Assembly (NCBI RefSeq): GCF_000429325.1
Contig: NZ_AUBQ01000017.1
Coordinates: forward strand, 62,001 to 126,000
Direction of reading: 5' to 3'
DNA length: 64,000 bases
Origin: Fundidesulfovibrio putealis DSM 16056
Lineage (GTDB): Bacteria > Desulfobacterota > Desulfovibrionia > Desulfovibrionales > Desulfovibrionaceae
The notes below the pieces were generated by a model. It saw only the letters and a program-made list of their open reading frames with translations. It did not search any database and had not been told where the DNA came from. Below, piece after piece: positions 52,177 to 59,818 of this stretch. The position numbers and the translations under genes are program-made. Every line of letters begins with the position of its first letter. Position 1 is the first letter of the stretch.

Positions 52177-52287
52177 CATCGCGGTATTGAAAAACATGAA
52201 CATGTTTTTCAAAAACAAAATAAGTGGTTCTCTTGGTTTAGGTTCATACAATGTTATGAACGCATTTCGAGAATTACCGCTACTAGC
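52165..52287. repeat. 13-bp direct repeat flanking an inserted palindromic element
   Basis: TACCGCTACTAGC, which contains the last codons and stop of ahcY, occurs at 52165-52177 and again at 52275-52287. The 97 bp between them hold the palindromic repeat (52181-52242) and a small GTTCATA/TATGAAC inverted repeat. The arrangement looks like an insertion with target duplication. Confidence 0.75.
52181..52242 (+). repeat. ACATGAA palindromic repeat, copy A
   Basis: A perfect 12-bp inverted repeat with a 2-nt centre (52187-52212) followed by a tail 'AAAACAAAATAAGTGGTTCTC' and 'TTGGTTTAGG'. Related copies are at 59314-59370 and 59621-59687. In each the stem centre (AACATGAA.ATGTT) is kept while the outer stem differs but stays complementary. 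Just 3' of ahcY it may also act as a transcript-end hairpin, though no T-run follows. Confidence 0.8.
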
Positions 52288-52458
52288 CCGCATGCCTCGC
52301 TTGATTTGATTTGATCGCCATGGCCCGGCCGGAAACGGTCGGGCCTTTTGCGTGTGCGATTGACGGGGCCGCCCCTGCCGGACATAGTGCAAGCCTGACG
52401 CACCACGCACAATCTATCACCACGCGGGCGCTTCCAGCCTCACGCCCCGCAGGACCCG

Positions 52459-53535
52459 ATGCCCGGACGTACCGCCTTTTCCGCATCGCCTGACGCCGAT
52501 GCACGCCTCGCCTGCGGCTCAGCTCGCGCCCTGGCTGCGTTCCTGGCGCTGGCCCTCCTGCTCTGCGGCGTCCTGTCCGCATTCCCCGCGCCCGCGCTGG
52601 CCGCCGAACCGGTCGCGGTCCCCCTGCTGGACCGCATGCCCGACGGCAAACGCATCGGCTACTGGGTCCCGGTGAGCTTCGGCGGCAAGGACCCCGTCCC
52701 GCTGCTTCTGGACACGGGCTCCAAGGGGCTCATGGTCATGGCTTCGCGCCTGGGCAACGCGCCGGTCAAGCGCACCGGGCGGCGCATGACGCAGGTGTTC
52801 CTGGACGGCACCACCTTCCAGGGCGAGATCGTCAGGACCAAAGTCACCATCGGCAACGTCACCACGCCGGAGCCGGTGTTCATCCTGGCGGTGAACAAGG
52901 CCACCTGCGCCAAGGACCGCCCGGACTGCCCGGCGCGCCTGTTCGGAGACAGGGGGCCGGGGGGCATCATGGGCGTGGGCCTGGGCGATGTGACCTCCCT
53001 GGACAACCCTCTGGAGTACCTGCCCCCGGCGCACTCGGGAGGGTTCATCATCCAGGGGCGCGGCCCCGGCGGGCGAGCATTCCTCACCCTGGGGCTCACC
53101 CCGGCCAACCGGGCGGGCTTCACGCTGTTTCCCGTGCCGCGAACCAAACTCACGTTGTCCTGGCGCGACGCCTTTTTCGCCGTCAACGCCCTGCCCGGCT
53201 GCGTCACCCTGGACGACACGGACGATAAGCCCCTTTGCGGCAGGTTCCTGCTGGATTCGGGAAGCTCAGTCAGCATCCTCACCCAGCCTTCCAACGCCAA
53301 GGGAGCGGCTCCGGCACGCATCGGGGACCAGCTTCCTGCGGGCAAACGCGTCACCGTGGCCCTCGAGGGCATGCCCCCCCTGTCCCTGACCAACACCGCC
53401 ACCCCCTGGGGAGACGCCTTCAGGCTCTCCCAGGGGAACAAGGCCCACAGCATCCTGGGCGCCGGTTTCTTCACCCTCTTCGACGTGCTCTACGACATAA
53501 AAGGCAGCGCCATCGGACTGCGGCCCGCGCGATAA
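52459..53535 (+). CDS. Pepsin-fold (bilobal) aspartic protease homologue, exported
   Basis: A 358-aa protein with a long-n-region signal peptide (cleavage near 48, 'PAPALAAEP'). It has two catalytic-type motifs, 'LLLDTGSKG' (Asp85) and 'FLLDSGSSV' (Asp266), each followed by a hydrophobic-hydrophobic-Gly motif ('GIMGVG' 169-174, 'ILGAGFF' 332-338). The ending 'FDVLYDIKGSAIGLRPA' closely follows the C-terminal strand of pepsins ('VFDxxxxxIGxAPA'). So this is a full bilobal, A1-like protein of the type known from few bacteria (shewasin), not a single-lobe retropepsin. Activity is not proven by sequence. The start is the first ATG; the Shine-Dalgarno AGGA is weak. No operon partner is evident. 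Confidence 0.7.
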   Translation: MPGRTAFSASPDADARLACGSARALAAFLALALLLCGVLSAFPAPALAAEPVAVPLLDRMPDGKRIGYWVPVSFGGKDPVPLLLDTGSKGLMVMASRLGNAPVKRTGRRMTQVFLDGTTFQGEIVRTKVTIGNVTTPEPVFILAVNKATCAKDRPDCPARLFGDRGPGGIMGVGLGDVTSLDNPLEYLPPAHSGGFIIQGRGPGGRAFLTLGLTPANRAGFTLFPVPRTKLTLSWRDAFFAVNALPGCVTLDDTDDKPLCGRFLLDSGSSVSILTQPSNAKGAAPARIGDQLPAGKRVTVALEGMPPLSLTNTATPWGDAFRLSQGNKAHSILGAGFFTLFDVLYDIKGSAIGLRPAR

Positions 53536-53632
53536 ACGCCCCGCAACTTGACACTCTCGCCGATCAGGGAGAATGGTTTGTATATCGGGGCGTTATACGG
53601 ACACTTTTACGAATGGCGGACGGACATCAATA

Positions 53633-56600
53633 ATGGGCTTCATCCCGGACAGGCTGCGTAACCGCCTCCTCTTCGACCGCAAGGACTACGATCTCCTTCG
53701 CATCGTTACCGATGTCCTTGGCCGCGAGGACCTCTCCGGCTTCAAGCACCTGCTGACCCCCTACCTGCACCCGCGCGGCGTGAAGGAACTGGCCGCCACC
53801 CAGGGCCTGCGCATCGCCTATGCCGCAGCCAACCTCCTGGGGTCGCTGGAGATCGGCAAGGCGCACGACCGCCTCGTGGCGCTGCGCGCGCTCCAGGGCG
53901 AGGTCATGAACGCCGCCGTCACCCACCTTAGGCGCAACACCGCCCGCGTGCTCATGCAGATCATGAAGGAGCTGGTGCGCACCGAAGGCGACGAACGCCG
54001 CCGCCTGGAGCTGGCCCACGACTTCCGCATGGCCGCCACCAGCAAGCCGCGCATCGTGGCCCGCCTGCTCAAGCGCTACCACCTGCTCATGATGCCCGAA
54101 GACTGGGTGCAGATCTGCTTCGACAACCACGTCCACGACGCCAACACCAAGGGCCGCAAGTCCGCCACGCACCTCATCATGGACGCCTGGATCAAGGGCA
54201 TCCGCCACCTGACGGTGATCTACTACAACTTCGTGCTGCCAAGCGTGGCCGAAGAGCTGCTCCAGGCGGCGGACATCATGGGCATCACCGTGCGCGTGGG
54301 CATCGAATTCACCACCCGTTTCCACGACAAGCCGGTAAAGATAATCTGGGTGCCGCGCGGCTTCACCGGCCCGTCCGACTTCCTGAATTTCCTGCGCGAA
54401 CCGGCCATGGCCGACTTCATGCAGCAGGGGCGCAGCCTGGCCCGGCTCCAGGAGGAGCAGATCCTGCACGTGCTGGGCGAATTCAACGGCACCATCCTGC
54501 CGGACTTCAACGCCTATTTCGGCCTGAGCATGCCCGCGCCCAGCGTGGAGGGCTTCCATGAGTCCGTGGGTGCTGGACAGGCGTCCCTGGTGCACCTGGG
54601 CAAGTATCTCCACTCCATGCTGCTGCCGCACCTGAACGCCCGCTTCGCCGAGCTCCAGGCCGAGTACCTCACTGTCGACACCCCCGAGGACAAGGCCCAC
54701 ATCGAGGGCCTGGCCGAGGAGATGAACAACCTGGACGCCGAGTCCATCGTGGACGACTACCTGGACCAGATCGTCTCGCCGGAGATGAACCCGGAGGACC
54801 CGGACGGCGCGTTCGCCCTGTACTGTCCCTCCCAGCCGCCCGCCGCGCTCATCAACGCCGTGGCCACGCTCCGGGTGGGCAGCCGCTTCATCCTGAACCT
54901 CTTCGGGCTCTGCGCCAGCGACGTGCTGGAGATCCTCTGCGACTGCGCGGGCAGGATAACCCATCTGGAAGTGGTGAACCTGAAAAACGCGGCCATGGGC
55001 AACGCCCAGGAATGCGCCCGCATCGCCGAACTCCAGGAAGTGGTGAACGCGAAAAGCGTCATCCCCCTGAAGCGCTGGGTGCTCGGGCGCATGGCGCAGC
55101 TGGACGAGGACGCCTCTCCGGACGCCCCGGAGCGCCGCGAACGCATGGCGCGCATCCTCCAGGCCGTGCCCGCCCTGCACGCCCACTACCGTGACAGGCC
55201 GCTGCGCACCTCTCTGGGGTCCGACTCCACCGGGCAATCCTGCCGGGGCCACGGCATGGGCATGGTGGCCCGCGAGACCCTGCCCCGCAAGGTGCAGAAC
55301 GACCGGCTGGGACTGTCCGAGGACCAGCACGGGGCCATGGTGGTGGGCATGCGCATCGAGCCCCAGCTGCTCTTTGAGCCCCGCGAGAGCACCCATCCGG
55401 GCATGAACGCCCTGTATGCCTTCGCCAGGCGCTACCCCGCGCTGCGCTTCGTGGGCTACAAGGCCCGGCGCAACTTCCGGGTCTGCGAGTTCCACCCCGT
55501 GGCAGGCGCGAAGAGCAACATCCTCATCATGGGCGGCGTGAAGAAGGGCTGCGGCAACAATTTCGTGCTGGAGAAAAAGGCCGCTGCCCACGCCGGGCAG
55601 ATCCCTCTCCTCCAGTACATGAACAACCTCGTGCGCAATACGCTGCTGGTGGCCGCCGGCTTCATCCCGGCCTTTTTGACCTTCGCCCTCACCAAGGACT
55701 GGTGGGTGCTCAGCTGGTTCGGCGCCTTCATCTGGTTCGCCATCACCGGGTTTCGCAACATCATCCAGTCGGTGCTTGGGGGGGGCGGCTTTTCCCGCAC
55801 GCCGCTTCTCAAGTGGAACAACTACGTCAGCTGGAGCCGGTTGTGCGAGTCGCTCTTCTACACGGGCTTCTCCGTCCCCCTCATGGACTACCTGGTGAAG
55901 ACCCTGCTCATGGACCGCACCCTGGGCATCACCGTGGCCAACGATCCGGCCCTGCTCTACAGCATCATGGCCATGATAAACGGCGTCTACATCATGACCC
56001 ACAACCTGATACGCGGCCTGCCCAGGCAGGCGGCCCTGTGGAACCTGCTGCGCAGCGCATTCTCCATCCCGCTGGCCATGGGCATGAGCTCCGCAGTGGG
56101 CTGGATGCTCTCCCCTGGCGACCCTGCGGCGGCAGCTCCCGTGTTGCAGCAGTGGGCGGCCATCTTCTCCAAGCTGGCCTCGGACTGCGTGGCAGGGGTG
56201 ATCGAAGGCCTGGCCGACCGCGAGAACAACATGCGACAGCGCCTGCGCGACTATCGCGAGAAGATCACCCAGATGCTCACCGTGCAGGAGAAGCTGGAAC
56301 TCCTGTTCCCCTCCGAGGACGTGCTGGGCATGCTCTCCGACCCCAAGAAGTTCGTGAACACCCTGATGCACAGGCGAAGCGACCTGGCCAACGCCGTGAT
56401 CGTCAACTCCCTGGACTTCCTGTATTTCTGGATGTACCAGCCGCGCGGCAGAAGCGCGCTGACACGCATCCTCATGGAACTGGACGCCCAGACGCGCCAG
56501 ATCTTCCTGCTGTCGCAGTATGTGCTGCTGCGAAAGCGCGAGATAAGCCAGCTCTTCCTGGACGGCCTATTGGGCAAGAACTTCTCCAAGGGCCTGGCCT

Positions 56601-56701
56601 TTTATCTCGACTACGCCGACGGCTACCTGGACGCCCTGCAACGCGAAGCCGCCAGGACCCAGACCGCCGCCACCCGAACCGGCCCGCGAGCCGGGAGCTG
56701 A
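53633..56701 (+). CDS. Large PHP-like, multi-pass membrane protein of unknown function
   Basis: A 1022-aa protein. Residues about 160-235 resemble a degenerate PHP phosphoesterase core: 'FDNHVHDANTKGRKSATHL', a beta-alpha pattern 'GIRHLTVIYY', then 'AADIMGITVRVGIEF'. A long soluble region follows. About six hydrophobic segments lie between 665 and 860 ('LLVAAGFIPAFLTFAL', 'WFGAFIWFAITGF', 'LLYSIMAMINGVYIM'), and a basic helical C-terminus ends the protein. I do not know the family name. ATG 53633 is chosen; its Shine-Dalgarno is weak, and the upstream ATG at 53573 touches its own purine tract. The transporter gene starts 4 nt after the stop, so both are co-expressed. Confidence 0.72.
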   Translation: MGFIPDRLRNRLLFDRKDYDLLRIVTDVLGREDLSGFKHLLTPYLHPRGVKELAATQGLRIAYAAANLLGSLEIGKAHDRLVALRALQGEVMNAAVTHLRRNTARVLMQIMKELVRTEGDERRRLELAHDFRMAATSKPRIVARLLKRYHLLMMPEDWVQICFDNHVHDANTKGRKSATHLIMDAWIKGIRHLTVIYYNFVLPSVAEELLQAADIMGITVRVGIEFTTRFHDKPVKIIWVPRGFTGPSDFLNFLREPAMADFMQQGRSLARLQEEQILHVLGEFNGTILPDFNAYFGLSMPAPSVEGFHESVGAGQASLVHLGKYLHSMLLPHLNARFAELQAEYLTVDTPEDKAHIEGLAEEMNNLDAESIVDDYLDQIVSPEMNPEDPDGAFALYCPSQPPAALINAVATLRVGSRFILNLFGLCASDVLEILCDCAGRITHLEVVNLKNAAMGNAQECARIAELQEVVNAKSVIPLKRWVLGRMAQLDEDASPDAPERRERMARILQAVPALHAHYRDRPLRTSLGSDSTGQSCRGHGMGMVARETLPRKVQNDRLGLSEDQHGAMVVGMRIEPQLLFEPRESTHPGMNALYAFARRYPALRFVGYKARRNFRVCEFHPVAGAKSNILIMGGVKKGCGNNFVLEKKAAAHAGQIPLLQYMNNLVRNTLLVAAGFIPAFLTFALTKDWWVLSWFGAFIWFAITGFRNIIQSVLGGGGFSRTPLLKWNNYVSWSRLCESLFYTGFSVPLMDYLVKTLLMDRTLGITVANDPALLYSIMAMINGVYIMTHNLIRGLPRQAALWNLLRSAFSIPLAMGMSSAVGWMLSPGDPAAAAPVLQQWAAIFSKLASDCVAGVIEGLADRENNMRQRLRDYREKITQMLTVQEKLELLFPSEDVLGMLSDPKKFVNTLMHRRSDLANAVIVNSLDFLYFWMYQPRGRSALTRILMELDAQTRQIFLLSQYVLLRKREISQLFLDGLLGKNFSKGLAFYLDYADGYLDALQREAARTQTAATRTGPRAGS

Positions 56702-56705
56702 CATC

Positions 56706-58367
56706 ATGGTAATCGACCTCGCAGCGCTGTTCTCCTCGCAGCCCCTGCTCCTCTTTTTCGCAGTGCTGGCCTGCGGCTACGCCCTGAGCAAGCTCTCCCT
56801 GTGGCACTTCCACCTGTCCGCGCCGGTGGGCGTCATGGTGGCCGGGATGCTGTTCGGCCACTTCGGGTTCCAGGCCCCGCCCATGATCCAGGAGATCGGC
56901 TTCACCCTGTTCATCTACTCCATCGGCCTCACCGCCGGGCCGCGCTTCTTCAACATCCTGCTGGCCGACGGCTCCCGCTATCTGGCCCTGACCCTGGCCG
57001 TGGGTCTGCTCGCTGCGGCCACGGCCCTGGTCATGGGCCGCTGGCTGGGCTTTCCCGCCTCCACGGCAGCCGGGCTCATGGCCGGAACACTCACCAGCTC
57101 GCCAACGCTGGTGGCCGCCCAGGAGGCCCTCCGGCAGGCCAACCCCGACGCCGCCCCGGCCCTGGTGCAGATGGGCTCGGCCTACGCCGTGTCCTACATC
57201 GTGGGGCTCTTCAGCATCCTGGCGCTTATCCGCTTCGCCCCGGTCCTCCTGCGGGTGAACCTGGCCGCAGAGGCCCAGGCCCTCTCCAAGGAGCACCGCT
57301 ACCGCGACGAGTCCGTCGACCACCACGAGCCCATGGGCCCGCCGCCGCAGCTGCGCGCGTTTGTGGTGCAAAGTCCGGAGATCATAGGAAAATCATTCGA
57401 CCGCACGGACCTGTGCCTGGGCGGGAACTGCGTGATCCAGGCAGTCAAGCGCGAGGGCTCCGTGTTTCAGCCGGAGCCGGGCACGCCCCTGGCCGAGGGC
57501 GACGTTGTCTCCGTGACCGTGCCCGTGGACCGCGTGCCCCTGGTGGCCGAGCGGGTGGGCCGCGAGGTGATCGACCTGGACCTGCTGTCGGACTCCATCG
57601 ACACCGTGGACATCATCGTGGCCAGCCAGGACGCCGCCGGGCGTCCCCTGGGCGAGATGACCGTGCTCGCGCGCCAGGGCTGCACGGCGGTGCGGCTGGT
57701 GCGTTCGCACATCCCCATCGCGCCGCGCCCGGAGATCATCCTGGAGAAGGGCGACGTGCTCACCGTGGCGGGCCTCAAGCACCGGCTGGAGGCCGTGGTC
57801 AAGGCGCTGGGCTACGTGGAGCGGGCCATCATCGAGACGGACCTCATCGTCTTCGTCACGGGCATCATGCTTGGGCTGGCGCTCGGAGCGCTGAAATTCA
57901 AGGTGGGGGACCTCACCGTGGGCCTGGGACAGGCCGGAGGCCTTCTGGTGGCCGGTCTGGTGCTGGGGTTCTCGCGCTCGGTGTCGCCCACGTTCGGCAG
58001 GGTTCCCCCTGCCGCGCGCTGGATCCTCTCGGAGCTTGGGCTTCTGTTCTTCATGGCCTGCGTGGGCCTGAAGGCCGGTGAAGGCGTGCTGGCGGCCCTG
58101 GTGGGCATGGGGCCGCAGCTGGTGCTGTGCGGCTTCACCATCAGCGCCGTGAGCCTGTTCGGCGGGCTGGCCTTCGGGCGCATCGTCTTGCGCATGAACC
58201 CGGCCCTGCTGTTCGGCGCCATGACCGGAGCCATGACCTCAACGCCCGGCCTCAAGGTGGTCACGCTCGCGGCCAGAAGCTCGCTTCCGGCGCTGGGCTA
58301 CGCCGGGACCTACGCCTTCGCCAACGTGCTGCTGGCGCTTCTGGGCGCGCTGCTGGTGAGATTCTAG
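56706..58367 (+). CDS. AspT/YidE-family transporter with two RCK-C domains
   Basis: A 553-aa inner-membrane protein of the aspartate:alanine exchanger (AAE) family. It has five to six N-terminal helices ('APVGVMVAGMLFGHFGF', 'EIGFTLFIYSIGLTAGP'), two soluble TrkA-C/RCK-C domains (about 215-375, 'LAEGDVVSVTVPVDRVP', 'LEKGDVLTVAGLKHRLE') and five C-terminal helices with 'GAMTGAMTSTPGL'. The family moves small dicarboxylates or amino acids; substrate here is unknown. GGGAG precedes the ATG, and it is paired with the large PHP-like membrane protein upstream. Confidence 0.88.
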   Translation: MVIDLAALFSSQPLLLFFAVLACGYALSKLSLWHFHLSAPVGVMVAGMLFGHFGFQAPPMIQEIGFTLFIYSIGLTAGPRFFNILLADGSRYLALTLAVGLLAAATALVMGRWLGFPASTAAGLMAGTLTSSPTLVAAQEALRQANPDAAPALVQMGSAYAVSYIVGLFSILALIRFAPVLLRVNLAAEAQALSKEHRYRDESVDHHEPMGPPPQLRAFVVQSPEIIGKSFDRTDLCLGGNCVIQAVKREGSVFQPEPGTPLAEGDVVSVTVPVDRVPLVAERVGREVIDLDLLSDSIDTVDIIVASQDAAGRPLGEMTVLARQGCTAVRLVRSHIPIAPRPEIILEKGDVLTVAGLKHRLEAVVKALGYVERAIIETDLIVFVTGIMLGLALGALKFKVGDLTVGLGQAGGLLVAGLVLGFSRSVSPTFGRVPPAARWILSELGLLFFMACVGLKAGEGVLAALVGMGPQLVLCGFTISAVSLFGGLAFGRIVLRMNPALLFGAMTGAMTSTPGLKVVTLAARSSLPALGYAGTYAFANVLLALLGALLVRF

Positions 58368-58419
58368 CCTGCCGAGGCTGATCGCCCCGGCAGGACAGCC
58401 TTCTCTTAAAAATCCCTGT

Positions 58420-59070
58420 TTAACGTCCCTGCCCGGCAGCCGCCTGGGCCACCAGTATCGCCCCCATGTCCCGGGCGCGGGAACAGTCCTGCGGGAAGAC
58501 CTCTGCGCGGCGCTTGGCCTTGGCCTTCGCGTCCCAAGCGGTGGACAGGTACTTGGAGTAGTCCTCGAACTGGAAGGTGTCCGTGGACAGGAGCATCTCG
58601 CAGTTGCCGAACACGCGGGTCATCACACCCTTGGTGACGGAGAGGATGGGGGACGCGTCCTGCTCGCCCACGTTCATGGTGTAGACGAGCCCGGTCTGGA
58701 GACACCCCGGAAAGATCGGCGCGTAGCCGGGCGTATAGGTCAGGTAGGGGAAGAGCAGGCGCTCCAGGAAGGAACGCATCTCGCCGGTCTCGCAGTGGAA
58801 ATAGACCGGCGACCCCAAAATCAGCACGTCGGCCTGGGCGATCCTCTCCAGCAAATCAGTGATCCCGTCCTTCACGGCGCAGCGCCCGTAGCTCTTGCCG
58901 CCGATCTTCTTGCAGGCGAAACAGCTGATGCAGCCGCTGTAGGCCACATCGTATAGATGCACGAGCTCGGTGTCCGCACCGGCTCCCTTGGCCCCTTCCA
59001 GGGCGTGCTCCAGCAGTGTCGCGGTGTTCCACTTCTTTCTGGGGCTGCCATTTATGGCTATGGCTTTCAT
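58420..59070 (-). CDS. NAD(P)H-dependent / iron-sulfur flavoprotein (flavodoxin fold)
   Basis: A 216-aa flavodoxin-like protein. FMN-binding start 'AIAINGSPRKKWNTATLL' and 'ADVLILGSPVYFHCETGEM' are typical of NADPH-dependent FMN reductases. A Cys cluster, Cys47-x2-Cys50-x2-Cys53-x10-Cys64 ('GCISCFACKK...GRC'), resembles the [4Fe-4S] motif of iron-sulfur flavoproteins but has a longer last gap than the usual 4-7. Likely electron transfer between ferredoxin-type donors and quinones or oxygen species. ATG 59070 follows AAGGAGT; the longer open frame upstream has no start signal. It stands alone. Confidence 0.87.
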   Translation of the reverse strand: MKAIAINGSPRKKWNTATLLEHALEGAKGAGADTELVHLYDVAYSGCISCFACKKIGGKSYGRCAVKDGITDLLERIAQADVLILGSPVYFHCETGEMRSFLERLLFPYLTYTPGYAPIFPGCLQTGLVYTMNVGEQDASPILSVTKGVMTRVFGNCEMLLSTDTFQFEDYSKYLSTAWDAKAKAKRRAEVFPQDCSRARDMGAILVAQAAAGQGR

Positions 59071-59313
59071 GGGTGACTCCTTGCGAATGCGCGTGGCGAT
59101 TTCTTCATGCGCAGCTTTGGAGCAAACCGACGAATACGGCAAGTACGGTCTGAAATGGCATATACTTACACATTGTATAGCATAAAAGACAAGAAACTCG
59201 CACGCCAGTCCCTGGCGTAAGGCAGCGCCCCTGAACCAGACTTCCGCAGGCCTTCCACAGGGGATTTCCTCCAAGAGCACGGTCACACCTGCACTCCGCT
59301 GGCCACGGCTCGT

Positions 59314-59370
59314 GTCGCGATTTTGAACAACATGAATATGTTTTTCAAAATTAAAATACATGGTTTTGGC
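59314..59370 (+). repeat. ACATGAA palindromic repeat, copy B
   Basis: Inverted repeat 59323-59348 with two imperfect positions, preceded by GTCGCG as in copy C and followed by 'AATTAAAATACATGGTTTTG', related to the tails of copies A and C. Confidence 0.75.
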
Positions 59371-59620
59371 TGTTTGTCTTGAAAATCCGTATGGACGGAT
59401 TTTGAGGACGCAACACCAGCACCGCCTCCAGTTCCTTGCGGACCGGCCCTGACCTGCTCAGCACATTTCGGGCAGCCTATGTCAGGTTCGACGTCCTATT
59501 TGGCAGGCAGGACGCCGCTCCAGGCATCAATACAAACCAAACCAATTGTTTTGACGAGAAAATGCGTTTACCCCGGACTGACGACTGGGTCGCCAGGGAG
59601 AGGTTGCGCAAGTGGGAGTA

Positions 59621-59687
59621 GTGTCGCGTTTGCGAAAAACATGAATATGTTTTCCGCAAACACAACATATGGTTCTCTTGGATTAGG
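59621..59687 (+). repeat. ACATGAA palindromic repeat, copy C
   Basis: Inverted repeat 59629-59660, 15-nt arms: TTTGCG outer arm paired with CGCAAA, whereas copies A and B have TTGAA/TTCAA. The tail 'TGGTTCTCTTGGATTAGG' is nearly identical to that of copy A. Confidence 0.8.
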
Positions 59688-59818
59688 CATGTAAATTGCT
59701 TAAACGTAATCTCAGAACGCCACAGTGCCGTGTCGACGGGACGACCTCAAATCATGTTGCTGCTGTTGTGTGCAACCAGATCACGCAGCCATACGCCACT
59801 CTACTACGGAGCCATGTC

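Larger units (their letters stand above)
59071..59818. other. 748-bp AT-richer, repeat-bearing spacer
   Basis: Holds copies B and C of the ACATGAA palindromic repeat (59314-59370 and 59621-59687). The short ORFs in it have no Shine-Dalgarno or recognisable product, so I see no gene. Confidence 0.6.

Noticed and set aside
53627-56371. 914-codon minus-strand frame opposite the 1022-aa membrane protein
   Set aside because: His/Val/Gln-rich shadow with no motif; the plus-strand frame has PHP-like and membrane patterns and co-translates with the transporter.
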